This document shows positions 34,149 to 41,666 of a stretch of DNA of 64,000 nt, piece after piece (the first letter of the stretch is position 1; every line of letters starts with the position of its first letter). Location: assembly GCF_034670125.1 (NCBI RefSeq), contig NZ_JAXMOC010000002.1:124001-188000 (forward strand), written 5' to 3'. Source of the stretch: Maricaulis sp034670125 (GTDB lineage: Bacteria; Pseudomonadota; Alphaproteobacteria; Caulobacterales; Maricaulaceae). Below the pieces are notes generated by a model. That model did no database searches, had not been told where the DNA came from, and saw only the letters and a list, made by a program, of their open reading frames with translations. Position numbers and translations under genes: made by a program.

Positions 34149-34763
34149 CTAGAGACTGCTCAACACGCTGCGCGCCGCGACCTGCGCATCGGCAACGCAT
34201 TGCGCTCGCTCGTGGGCGCGCTGACCTGCCGCCTCAGGCAAATGATCGATTTCCTCGAGCTGGTATCGCATGACGTAGAGTGTCTCGACCTGTTGCGCTT
34301 CGTCCTGCCAGGGACCGCCTTGGTAGTGATGGACGAGAAAGTCTTCGAGTGCTTGCTGACTGAACGATGAAGGTGGTGACGTCGCGACGAACTGTTCGAG
34401 GTGGTACTTCAGGGCAAGGCGCAAACTTTGCTCCGGACTAAAATCAGGAACGCCGATCTCTCGCATGGCCCGGCGGAAAACCGTCTGGTAGTCGCACCAG
34501 GTCGGCCGAGGTTCATGTGAAGCGGCTAGCTCCAAAAGGCTGTCTGATGACAACCCTTGTTGTATCCATCCGCATGCGAGGCTGACGGCTGTTTCGGGAG
34601 ATAGACAACCGATTTTCTCGAAAGCGGAGGCTTCGGTAGGGGAAAGTCTCGGTTTCACAGGCGATTCCAAGGATAGCTTTGCAAGTTGTACTGGGATGGG
34701 ACGCGCGCCACAACAAGACTGGGATGGGACGCGCGCCACAACAAGGGTGTGCCAGCCGAACAA
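34149..34763 (-). CDS. Hypothetical protein in the segment between the recO direct repeats
   Basis: The frame encodes up to 204 aa. The coherent part begins near residue 38 (LSPTEASAFEKIGCLSPETA) and includes AVSLACGWIQQGLSSDSLLELA, DYQTVFRRAMREIGVPDF and LEDFLVHHYQGGPW; it looks like a soluble helical protein. The first 30-odd residues read through the 28-bp tandem repeat and are probably not translated; GTG 34658 is a possible start, though without a clear ribosome site. I do not recognise the family. The gene fills the segment between two perfect 66-bp copies of the recO 5' end, so it probably arrived with that rearrangement; composition is less GC-rich than in the neighbours. Confidence 0.55.
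   Translation of the reverse strand: MFGWHTLVVARVPSQSCCGARPIPVQLAKLSLESPVKPRLSPTEASAFEKIGCLSPETAVSLACGWIQQGLSSDSLLELAASHEPRPTWCDYQTVFRRAMREIGVPDFSPEQSLRLALKYHLEQFVATSPPSSFSQQALEDFLVHHYQGGPWQDEAQQVETLYVMRYQLEEIDHLPEAAGQRAHERAQCVADAQVAARSVLSSL
34690..34745. repeat. Tandem duplication, 2 x 28 bp
   Basis: The 28-bp unit ACTGGGATGGGACGCGCGCC... occurs twice without a gap or mismatch (34690-34717, 34718-34745), 15 bp before the right recO repeat. It lies at the edge of the inserted segment, upstream of the minus-strand gene. Confidence 0.95.
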
Positions 34764-34826
34764 GACTCACCTACAACCACCCCATGGAATGGCGTGATCA
34801 GGGCATAGTGCTGGCGGTGCGGCCGC
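34761..34826 (+). repeat. Right copy of the 66-bp recO direct repeat
   Basis: Identical to 34081-34146, with start-to-start distance 680 bp. It contains 23 bases upstream of recO, the ATG at 34784 and the first 14 codons plus one base. Identity ends abruptly at both edges (34760/34080 and 34827/34147 differ), so the duplication is recent or under gene conversion. Confidence 0.95.
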
Positions 34827-35512
34827 ATGGCGAGACGTCGGCGATTGTCGAGGTTTTGACGGCCGGGCAGGGGCGTCATGCCGGGCTTGTACGCGGCGGG
34901 CGGTCGCGGTCGATGCGGCCGATCCTGCAACCAGGCAACCAGATAACCGTCAATTGGCGCGCCCGCCTGTCGGAACATCTCGGCATGTTCCAGATCGAGG
35001 CGGATGATCTCACTGCCGGCATGGTGATGGAGGACCGCACCGCTCTGGCCGGCCTCAACGCCGCCTGCGCGATTGCCGTCATGGCCCTGCCCGAACGCGA
35101 AGCCCATCCGCGCGTGCATGAGGGCTTCCAGCTCTTGCTGGGCGCTTTCGACAATCCCGATATCTGGCCGGCGCTGTATGTGCGCTGGGAGGCGGGCCTG
35201 TTGTCAGACCTCGGCTATGGGCTCGACATGTCGGCCTGTGCCGTCACCGGCGTCACCGAGGACTTGACCCATATCTCGCCGCGCACCGGCCGCGCCGTCT
35301 GCCGCGAGGAAGCCGCCCCCTACGCCCCCAAACTCCTCGAACTCCCGCCCTTCATGGCCGGCTCGGGCAAGATCGCCGAGGGCGATATCGCGCGTGGCCT
35401 CGCCCTGACCGGCTATTTCCTGGAACGCCGCGTGCTTTGGCCGATCGACAAGCAATTGCCGGAAGCGCGCGGACGCTTGATGGCGGAGCTGGAGCGGGTG
35501 GGACGGTTATGA
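34784..35512 (+). CDS. recO: DNA repair protein RecO
   Basis: Loads RecA on SSB-coated DNA in the RecFOR pathway. 242 aa. The N-terminal OB-fold begins MEWRDQGIVLAVRPHGETSAIVEVLT and continues GRHAGLVRGGRSRSMRPILQPGNQITVNWRARL; the helical C-terminus contains ALYVRWEAGLLSDLGYGLDMSAC. The usual zinc-finger cysteines are only partly present (Cys in DMSACAVTG and AVCREE). ATG 34784 is the start; its upstream sequence lies in the 66-bp repeat. It is therefore intact but separated from era by the inserted segment, so its expression signals may have changed. Confidence 0.93.
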   Translation: MEWRDQGIVLAVRPHGETSAIVEVLTAGQGRHAGLVRGGRSRSMRPILQPGNQITVNWRARLSEHLGMFQIEADDLTAGMVMEDRTALAGLNAACAIAVMALPEREAHPRVHEGFQLLLGAFDNPDIWPALYVRWEAGLLSDLGYGLDMSACAVTGVTEDLTHISPRTGRAVCREEAAPYAPKLLELPPFMAGSGKIAEGDIARGLALTGYFLERRVLWPIDKQLPEARGRLMAELERVGRL

Positions 35513-35525
35513 GGAGCAGCAAACG

Positions 35526-35867
35526 ATGAAAACTTGGGTGTACATGCTAGCCGGCATTGGAAGCATTTTTGGAGTGTTTCAGGTGTCCAGCGCGGTTTGG
35601 CTGTTCCCTGTCGCAACCGTTGGGACACTTTGGGGCGCTTATTGGCTGTTTGGCTGGTGGGATGAGTTTGGCAAGCTTGCTCGAGGCGTCATTCTGATTG
35701 GGTGTCTCGCTTTTACCGCGACGATGAACGCTGGACTCGAAGACCTTGACTGGCCTTTGAATGTTATTGCTGCCGGCTGTGTCCTTGTTTCTGGAGGATT
35801 GGTGGGGCACCAGCCGCGAGTCAGGAAATTCCTGTCAAAATTTTCGAGGTTTCGACCGGGCCGATGA
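35526..35867 (+). CDS. Small membrane protein, 113 aa, unknown function
   Basis: Three hydrophobic helices: WVYMLAGIGSIFGVFQV, SAVWLFPVATVGTLWGAYWLF and the pair GVILIGCLAFTATMNA / PLNVIAAGCVLVSGGLVG. The basic tail is RVRKFLSKFSRFRPGR. ATG 35526 follows GAGGAGCAGCAAACG, 13 bp after recO, so it may ride on the recO transcript. The GC content is lower than that of recO. No family recognised; it belongs to the accessory stretch between recO and parC. Confidence 0.68.
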   Translation: MKTWVYMLAGIGSIFGVFQVSSAVWLFPVATVGTLWGAYWLFGWWDEFGKLARGVILIGCLAFTATMNAGLEDLDWPLNVIAAGCVLVSGGLVGHQPRVRKFLSKFSRFRPGR

Positions 35868-36026
35868 GTTCGAGGTCTGGTGCGCTGGTCTCCATTTACG
35901 AAACGGCGTGGACGCGGCGAGGGCGGTAGAACCGCATACTGCTTGAGTAGCCCGAGAGTCGACCCTGGCCCCTCGTGTGGAGCCAAGATCTCTTGATTTT
36001 TCCGGCAAAATAAAGCAGACAGTAGC

Positions 36027-36144
36027 TACTCGATGAGGTGGGAACAGCCACCCCATACACCTGCAAAGGTAGAGGCTTCGAGCCGAGAGGTCGCGGTTGG
36101 CAACGCGCTCGAGTACGATAGGGGCCGCGCTCAGCGCGGCCTTT
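36027..36144 (+). ncRNA. Candidate structured RNA: multibranched fold plus terminator
   Basis: Read by eye, TACTCGA (36027-36033) pairs with TCGAGTA (36109-36115), closing a loop with four hairpins: GGTGG/CCACC (36037-36041/36048-36052), ACCT-GCAA-AGGT (36059-36070), GGCT-TCG-AGCC (36074-36084) and CGC(G)GTT-GGC-AACGCG (36092-36107). A terminator hairpin with a T-rich tail follows (36123-36144). The 89-nt closed part has the size and arm number of a class II tRNA but lacks a proper anticodon stem, T-loop and CCA. It ends exactly where the convergent BECR nuclease gene ends. The strand is inferred from the T-run. Confidence 0.5.
36123..36144 (+). terminator. Rho-independent terminator-like hairpin
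   Basis: GGCCGCGC (36123-36130) and GCGCGGCC (36134-36141) pair perfectly across TCA and are followed by TTTAT. No protein-coding gene ends close upstream on this strand, which supports a non-coding transcript. Confidence 0.75.
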
Positions 36145-36523
36145 ATAGTATGCGGAGATGGCCAGCCATCCGGTAGCGTTGAATATTCGCGTCCGAGATT
36201 GCATAGGCACTGCGAAGATTATAGGTCCCGTACCGGTTTCTACGGATGCCAATTGCGATCAGGACAGCTCGGTCTTTGTCATGAATTTTGCGGAACAGGT
36301 AGAAATTGTCGGCTTGTCCCGGCTTCTGGCCGACATAGGCCGGGTCTTCGATAACCCGGCTCAGATTGGGTAGCACGGTCAAATAGTCATTTGGATGGTC
36401 GAGGGCGATGTGCCGGTGTGCGGCTTTGCTGACCCATAAGTCAGCATCTTCGAGCTCGGTGCCAAGCGTCTGATTTATCCGCTTTGTTTTCAGGAGGCCA
36501 ATGCGGCGGGCTTTATAGTTCAT
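36143..36523 (-). CDS. BECR-fold (Barnase-EndoU-colicin-RelE-like) nuclease, solitary
   Basis: 126 aa. The C-terminal half (YLFRKIHDKDRAVLIAIGI, then GTYNLRSAYAISDANIQRYR) has the pattern of the phage Barnase-EndoU-ColicinE5/D-RelE-like nucleases: a His-rich helix (HRHIALDHP; His36, 38 and 43), a VLPNLSRVIEDPAYVG linker and the SAY...I...R end. The N-terminus is basic. Such proteins are usually RNases of toxin or phage systems; activity is inferred. ATG 36523 has only a weak ribosome site. No protein antitoxin gene is adjacent; the only neighbour at its 3' end is the structured-RNA candidate. Confidence 0.72.
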   Translation of the reverse strand: MNYKARRIGLLKTKRINQTLGTELEDADLWVSKAAHRHIALDHPNDYLTVLPNLSRVIEDPAYVGQKPGQADNFYLFRKIHDKDRAVLIAIGIRRNRYGTYNLRSAYAISDANIQRYRMAGHLRIL

Positions 36524-36687
36524 TGTGCCTTGCGCTTGTGCAATGGCACAGCGTTAAGATGCGGATATGACAAAGTCCACTGTTGTCCCGCACGCTCATT
36601 CCCCACAGCTAATCCTGCGTCCGGACCCTGCCTTGCCCGCCAGCCCTGCCTATACTGACCCAAACGCGAATCAGTCAGGTGGGCTTC

Positions 36688-38964
36688 ATGGGCGATCATT
36701 TTGATCCCGACGGCGGGCATATCATCGAGGAGACATTCAACGAGGCGCTGTCGCGGCGATACCTCGCCTATGCGCTCTCGACGATCACCCAGCGGGCCTT
36801 GCCCGATGCCCGCGATGGCCTGAAACCGGTCCACCGGCGCCTTCTCTACGCCATGCGCGAGCTGAAGCTGAACCCGGACCAGGCGTTCAAGAAATCGGCC
36901 CGTGTCGTCGGTGACGTGATCGGTAAATACCACCCGCATGGCGACCAGTCGGTCTATGAGGCACTGGTCCGCCTGGCCCAGGACTTTGCCTCGCGCTATC
37001 CGCTGGTCGAAGGGCAGGGCAATTTCGGCAATATTGACGGCGATGGCGCGGCCGCCATGCGATATACCGAAGCCCGCCTGACCAAGGCGGCGGAGCTCCT
37101 TCTGCAGGATATCGACCAGGGCACGGTTGATTTCGAGGAGACCTATGACGGCTCCGAGCGTGAGCCGCTGGTCCTGCCGGGTGCCTTTCCCAACCTGCTC
37201 GCCAATGGCTCGACCGGGATTGCTGTCGGCATGGCGACCTCGGTGCCGCCGCACAATGTCGCCGAGATCTGCGCCGCCGCGATGACGCTGATCGACCATC
37301 CGGAGACCGAAACTGAAGCCCTGCTGAAACATATCAAGGGCCCGGACCTGCCGACCGGTGGCACGATTGTCGAACCACCCGAAGCCATTCGTTCAGCCTA
37401 TGAGACCGGGCGTGGCGGGTTCCGGGTGCGGGCCAAATGGGAAAAGGAAGATATCGGCCGTGGCATGTGGCGCATTGTCGTCACCGAAATTCCGTATCTG
37501 GTGCAAAAATCCAAGCTGGTCGAACGCATCGCCCAGTTGATGGATGCCAAGAAACTGCCGCTTCTGGACGACGTGCTCGACGAGAGTACCGAGGATATCC
37601 GCCTGGTGCTGGAACCGAAGTCCAAGCTGGTCGACCCGGACATGCTGATGGAAAGCCTGTTCAAGCTGACCGATCTGGAGACCCGGGTCTCGTTGAACCT
37701 CAATGTGCTGGACCCCAGAGGCGTGCCGCGCGTGATGGGTCTGCGCGAAGTGCTGCAAATCTGGCTGGAACATCGCCGCGAGGTCGCCGTGCGGCGGGCG
37801 ACGACACGCTTGGCCAAGGTCGAGGACCGGCTGGAAGTGCTGGCCGGTTATCTCATCGTCTATGCCGATCTCGATGAGGTGATCCGCATCATCCGTTTCG
37901 AGGATGAGCCCAAGGCCAAGCTGATGGCGCATTTCGAGCTGACCGAGCGTCAGGCCGAGGCCATCCTCAACATGCGCCTGCGCGCCTTGCGCAAGCTGGA
38001 AGAGCTGGAAATCCGCAAGGAGGATGAAAACCTCCGCGCCGAGCGCAAGACGTTGAAGGAGCTGATCGGGTCAACGGCGCTGCAGTGGGACAAGGTGCGC
38101 GGCGAGGTTAAAAGTCTGGGCGAGATCTATGCCGAGACCACGCCATTGGGCAAGCGCCGCACCGTCTTCGACAAGGCCCCCGACATTTCCGGCGAAGCGC
38201 CGATCGAGGCCTTTGTCGTGCGCGAACCGATCACCGCGGTGCTGTCGGAGCGCGGCTGGGTACGGGCGCTGAAAGGCCATATCAACGACGTCACCGAGCT
38301 GAAGTTCAAGGAAGGCGACAAGTCCGCTTTCGCGGTGAAATGCGAGACCACCGACCGGCTGTTGATGTTCGCGACGGATGGCAAATTCTACACGCTGGAA
38401 GCCTCCAAGCTTCCCGGCGGCCGCGGTCATGGTGAGCCGGTGCGCCTGCATGTCGATCTGCCTGATGATGCCGCGCCGATCGGTCTGTTCAAATTCGATC
38501 CCGAACGGACGCTGCTGGTGGCGTCGGACGGTAATTCCGGTTTCCGCATCCAGGAGAAGGATTGTCTGGCCCTGAAGAAGGGCGGCAAGCAGATCCTCAA
38601 CCTGGCAGAGGGTGACGAGGCCTTCCTGTGTATCCCGGCGACCGGCGACCGCGTCGCGCTGATCGGCGAGAACAAGAAGCTCCTGGTCTTTGAACTGGAG
38701 GAAATTCCGGTCATGAGCCGCGGCAAGGGCGTCAAGCTGCTCGGCGGCAAGGGGGCCAAGCTGGCGGACGCCACCGTCTTCAACGCCGAGGACGGGCTGA
38801 CCTGGCTGGACGGTGCCGGACGGCGGTTCAGCCTGGATGACTGGCTGTTGTGGACAGCCAAGCGGGCCCAGGCCGGCAAGATGGCGCCGCGTGGATTCCC
38901 GCGTTCGCTCCGTTTCTCGCCGCGCGGTTCGGAATTCCTCGCTTCACAGGCGAAGGCAGAATAG
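36688..38964 (+). CDS. parC: DNA topoisomerase IV subunit A
   Basis: Decatenates replicated chromosomes together with ParE. 758 aa. The winged-helix and tower regions include RRYLAYALSTITQRALPDARDG and KPVHRRLLYAM. The quinolone-determining stretch is KSARVVGDVIGKYHPHGD, and the catalytic tyrosine is Tyr126 in AMRYTEARL. The C-terminal beta-pinwheel begins after about residue 500. I chose ATG 36688 (MGDHFDPDGGH) over GTG 36679. A TATACT box at 36651 may be the -10 element. parE is not in the window. Confidence 0.95.
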   Translation: MGDHFDPDGGHIIEETFNEALSRRYLAYALSTITQRALPDARDGLKPVHRRLLYAMRELKLNPDQAFKKSARVVGDVIGKYHPHGDQSVYEALVRLAQDFASRYPLVEGQGNFGNIDGDGAAAMRYTEARLTKAAELLLQDIDQGTVDFEETYDGSEREPLVLPGAFPNLLANGSTGIAVGMATSVPPHNVAEICAAAMTLIDHPETETEALLKHIKGPDLPTGGTIVEPPEAIRSAYETGRGGFRVRAKWEKEDIGRGMWRIVVTEIPYLVQKSKLVERIAQLMDAKKLPLLDDVLDESTEDIRLVLEPKSKLVDPDMLMESLFKLTDLETRVSLNLNVLDPRGVPRVMGLREVLQIWLEHRREVAVRRATTRLAKVEDRLEVLAGYLIVYADLDEVIRIIRFEDEPKAKLMAHFELTERQAEAILNMRLRALRKLEELEIRKEDENLRAERKTLKELIGSTALQWDKVRGEVKSLGEIYAETTPLGKRRTVFDKAPDISGEAPIEAFVVREPITAVLSERGWVRALKGHINDVTELKFKEGDKSAFAVKCETTDRLLMFATDGKFYTLEASKLPGGRGHGEPVRLHVDLPDDAAPIGLFKFDPERTLLVASDGNSGFRIQEKDCLALKKGGKQILNLAEGDEAFLCIPATGDRVALIGENKKLLVFELEEIPVMSRGKGVKLLGGKGAKLADATVFNAEDGLTWLDGAGRRFSLDDWLLWTAKRAQAGKMAPRGFPRSLRFSPRGSEFLASQAKAE

Positions 38965-39038
38965 TTAGTGATTTGACCGTGCATCGCCCGGCGGGGTGAT
39001 GCCGCAGCTCGAAATTTGCCCCTCAAGGAGAGACAGGC

Positions 39039-39590
39039 ATGGATACCGGCCTCATTCTATTGCTCGTGATCATCGCCCTCGGCGTGTTCCTGGTCATGGT
39101 CTACAACCGGCTTGTCGCCCTGCGGCAGACCTGCAACCAGGCGTGGGGCGATATCGATGTCCAGCTGAAGCAGCGCCATGATCTGGTGCCCAATCTGGTC
39201 AGCACGGTCCAGGGCTATGCCAGTCACGAGAAAGAGACGCTGGAAAACGTCATCAAGGCGCGCCAGACCGCGATTGATGCGACCTCGGTGAAAGACCTGG
39301 CCGGCGCCGAGAACATGCTCTCCGGCGCGCTGCGCCAACTGTTCGCCCTGTCGGAAGCCTATCCCGACCTGAAGGCCAACCAGAACTTCATGCAGCTGCA
39401 GGCCGAACTGTCCGATCTGGAAAACAAGATCGCCGCTGCCCGCCGCTTCTTCAACAATGCGGTCAACGAGTACAACACCTCGACCGAGCAATTCCCGGCT
39501 GTCGTCATTGCCAATTCGATGGGCTTCAAGCAGCGCGAATATTTCGAAGTCGGCGAAGCCGAGCGTGCCGCCCCGAAGGTGCAGTTCTAG
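39039..39590 (+). CDS. lemA: LemA family membrane protein
   Basis: 183 aa. One N-terminal membrane helix (LILLLVIIALGVFLVMVY) is followed by a helical-bundle domain with the signature YNRLVALRQTCNQAWGDIDV and QLKQRHDLVPNLV, and the conserved end FNNAVNEYNT...FP. The function is uncertain; LemA proteins are often encoded beside an HtpX-type protease or TPM proteins. It starts at ATG 39039 after CAAGGAGAGACAGGC and is followed by an M48 protease after three bases, so the pair is an operon. Confidence 0.94.
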   Translation: MDTGLILLLVIIALGVFLVMVYNRLVALRQTCNQAWGDIDVQLKQRHDLVPNLVSTVQGYASHEKETLENVIKARQTAIDATSVKDLAGAENMLSGALRQLFALSEAYPDLKANQNFMQLQAELSDLENKIAAARRFFNNAVNEYNTSTEQFPAVVIANSMGFKQREYFEVGEAERAAPKVQF

Positions 39591-39593
39591 GTC

Positions 39594-40613
39594 ATGTTGG
39601 GCGGCGCGACAGGGCTCCGCACCCATATCTGGAACAACAATCTGCGCTCGGTCTTTCTGCTGGCGGCCTTTCCGGTCTTGCTGGTCGCCATCGGATATGC
39701 GCTGACCCTCCTGATGACCGGCTTCGGCGACCCGTCCCATACCCAGTCGGGCAAGGACGGGGGCGGGATGGACTTCCTGACCTCGGAAGCCTCGCGACTG
39801 CCCATGATCGCGGCCTGGTCGTTGGGTATCGCGGCCATCTGGTTTGTCATCGCCTGGTTCTTTCACCAGTCGATGATCAATGCCGCCACAGGGGCGCGGC
39901 CGGTTGACCGCAAGGCCGAGCCGGAACTCTACAATCTGCTGGAAAACCTGTGCATCTCGCGCGGGCTGACCATGCCGAAACTGGCGGTTATCGAGACCGG
40001 CGCACTCAACGCCTACGCCTCGGGTGTGCGCGAGGGGCAATATACCGTCACCGTGACCCGCGGTCTGATGCAGCGTCTCGACAAGGCAGAGCTGGAAGCC
40101 GTGCTGGCGCACGAGCTCTCGCATATCCGCCATCATGATGTGCGGCTGCTGGTGATCTCCATCATCTTTGTCGGCATTATCTCCTTTGTCGCCGAGATCA
40201 TGTTTCGCCGCATGTTCTGGATGGGCATGCGCGCGGGTGGGGACCGGCGTTCCGGCGGACGCGGCGGCGGCCTGGTCATCGTGATCGCCATTGCCATCAT
40301 CGCCGTGGCCTATTTTCTGGCCATCATGATCCGCTTTTCGCTGTCGCGCCGGCGCGAATACATGGCCGATGCCGGCGCCGTCGAGCTGACCCGCAATCCT
40401 GACGCCATGATCTCGGCGCTAGAGAAGATTTCCGGGAACTCCGACATCGAGGACTCACCGGACGAAGTCCGCGAGATGTTCATCGAGAACCCGAAATCCG
40501 GCTTCATGGGCGTGTTCGCGACCCACCCGCCAATCGAGAAACGCATCGAGATGCTGGTCGAGCATGCCGGCGGAAAACGCCGCGCCCGCGGGAGCGGCGT
40601 GCCGGAGGTTTGA
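39594..40613 (+). CDS. M48-family (HtpX-like) membrane zinc metalloprotease
   Basis: 339 aa. Two N-terminal membrane helices (FLLAAFPVLLVAIGYALTLL and PMIAAWSLGIAAIWFVIAW) and two more after the active site (LVISIIFVGIISFVAEI and LVIVIAIAIIAVAYFLAIM). The zinc site is HELSH (His173 and His177), with the third ligand Glu in RREYMADAGAVELTR. It probably degrades misfolded membrane proteins, like HtpX, with a cytosolic active site. It is coupled to lemA. The start ATG 39594 (MLGGATGLRTHIWNN) is three bases after the lemA stop. Confidence 0.92.
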   Translation: MLGGATGLRTHIWNNNLRSVFLLAAFPVLLVAIGYALTLLMTGFGDPSHTQSGKDGGGMDFLTSEASRLPMIAAWSLGIAAIWFVIAWFFHQSMINAATGARPVDRKAEPELYNLLENLCISRGLTMPKLAVIETGALNAYASGVREGQYTVTVTRGLMQRLDKAELEAVLAHELSHIRHHDVRLLVISIIFVGIISFVAEIMFRRMFWMGMRAGGDRRSGGRGGGLVIVIAIAIIAVAYFLAIMIRFSLSRRREYMADAGAVELTRNPDAMISALEKISGNSDIEDSPDEVREMFIENPKSGFMGVFATHPPIEKRIEMLVEHAGGKRRARGSGVPEV

Positions 40614-40640
40614 GCACGGATCGAGGGCTTGACCATTGTC

Positions 40641-40761
40641 CTTGTCATCCCCGCTGAATGTCCGGCGAAGGCCGGACGCAAGGCGGGAACCTCGATGTGG
40701 CCGAGAGCTTGGTCCCGGACTTGTGCCCCGTTTCCGCGGGGCGTCCATCCGGGATGACAAG
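40641..40761. repeat. Palindromic intergenic repeat, family 2, long copy
   Basis: Outer arms CTTGTCATCCC and GGGATGACAAG enclose inner palindromes (GTCCGGCGAAGGCCGGAC; CCCCGTTTCCGCGGGG). Related copies are at 58491-58610 and 58747-58867, and a short one at 3138-3193. Confidence 0.85.
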
Positions 40762-40810
40762 GCTTTGGGTGGCTTGGGCTTGTGGACCGCCGGTTGTGGC
40801 GGGCAATCGA

Positions 40811-40835
40811 AACGGAACGGAACGGAACGGAACGG
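40811..40835 (+). repeat. Microsatellite (AACGG)x5 next to a ribosome binding site
   Basis: Five perfect units of AACGG, ending within CGGAGGAACCCCATG, so the last unit supplies part of the Shine-Dalgarno sequence for ATG 40845. Slippage would change the distance between promoter and start codon but not the ribosome-site spacing. Confidence 0.9.
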
Positions 40836-40844
40836 AGGAACCCC

Positions 40845-41666
40845 ATGAAACACCTTGTCCGGACAGCGGCGCTTGCGGCTCTGACAGGCCTGGCAGCCTG
40901 CTCCACCCCTGGATACCGAACGCTGAATCCATCTTGCCTGAGCCTCGACGGGCAGCCCAAATACCAGCGCGACGGGCATCAGGACACGACCTATGTGATC
41001 GCGAGGCTGGCAGGTCACTCGGACGAGGAGGCGGCCCGTCTCGCCTTTTTCAATCAGGCAGCTGACGATCTGGCTTTGCGTTATGCAGCGCCGGAGGTCA
41101 GCGTGTGGGGATTGTTCGGGGCTTGGGGCTACCGGCATCGTATCAACGCCGTTCTGCATTCCCTTCACGGCGGCGACCGGGACGCCGTTGCCCAGCGGCG
41201 AGCTGACCTTGCGGCCATGGTCGAGGCGCGAGTCAGGTCAACCGACAGAGTGGACTGGCAGACCGGCTTTTTGATCCACGCGCTGGGTGACAGCTACGCG
41301 CACACCAATCCGGCCGGCGAGGCCTATGGCGAGCTTTACGGGCACGTGTTTGACGGTCATGAGCCGGACCTCGTCGGTAATCGCCGCGAGCTGTACATCA
41401 CCTATATCGAGGCGTTGTTCGACGCGCTGGAGCTGTATACCGCGAGTGATCGCGATGCTCTGGCCCGGCTGAAACGCGAACTGCGCGCTCTGCCTGAGGG
41501 AGATGTCGATGCGCATCGAGCGGCCATCCAGGCGTCCAGAACCCTGAGGTCTTCGCGGCGACGGCTTGATTGTGACGCTTTGGCGCGTACCCTGGACATG
41601 GGTGACGTGAACCGTTTCCTGCGGGAGGTCGAAGCCGAATTGGAGAGGGGCGCCCCGGTGGGTTAG
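40845..41666 (+). CDS. Lipoprotein with a HxxGDxxxH motif, unknown function
   Basis: 273 aa. The signal MKHLVRTAALAALTGLAAC has lipobox LAAC, so it is exported and lipid-anchored. The central segment WQTGFLIHALGDSYAHTNP contains H-x2-GD-x3-H, which resembles metal sites in zinc-dependent phospholipase C-like proteins; upstream there is WGYRHRINAVLHSLHGG. The C-terminal third is charged and helical. A hydrolase role is possible but unproven. ATG 40845 follows CGGAGGAACCCC, which overlaps the AACGG microsatellite. Its 3' end overlaps the convergent gene at 41663 by four bases. Confidence 0.72.
   Translation: MKHLVRTAALAALTGLAACSTPGYRTLNPSCLSLDGQPKYQRDGHQDTTYVIARLAGHSDEEAARLAFFNQAADDLALRYAAPEVSVWGLFGAWGYRHRINAVLHSLHGGDRDAVAQRRADLAAMVEARVRSTDRVDWQTGFLIHALGDSYAHTNPAGEAYGELYGHVFDGHEPDLVGNRRELYITYIEALFDALELYTASDRDALARLKRELRALPEGDVDAHRAAIQASRTLRSSRRRLDCDALARTLDMGDVNRFLREVEAELERGAPVG

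Noticed and set aside
34690..34745. CRISPR array
   Set aside because: The two 28-bp units are directly adjacent with no spacer.
36027..36115. A tRNA gene
   Set aside because: The acceptor-like stem and arm number fit, and CTGCAAA looks like a Cys anticodon loop, but the anticodon stem does not pair around it, there is no TTC-containing T-loop and the 3' end is not CCA-compatible. Reported only as a structured-RNA candidate.
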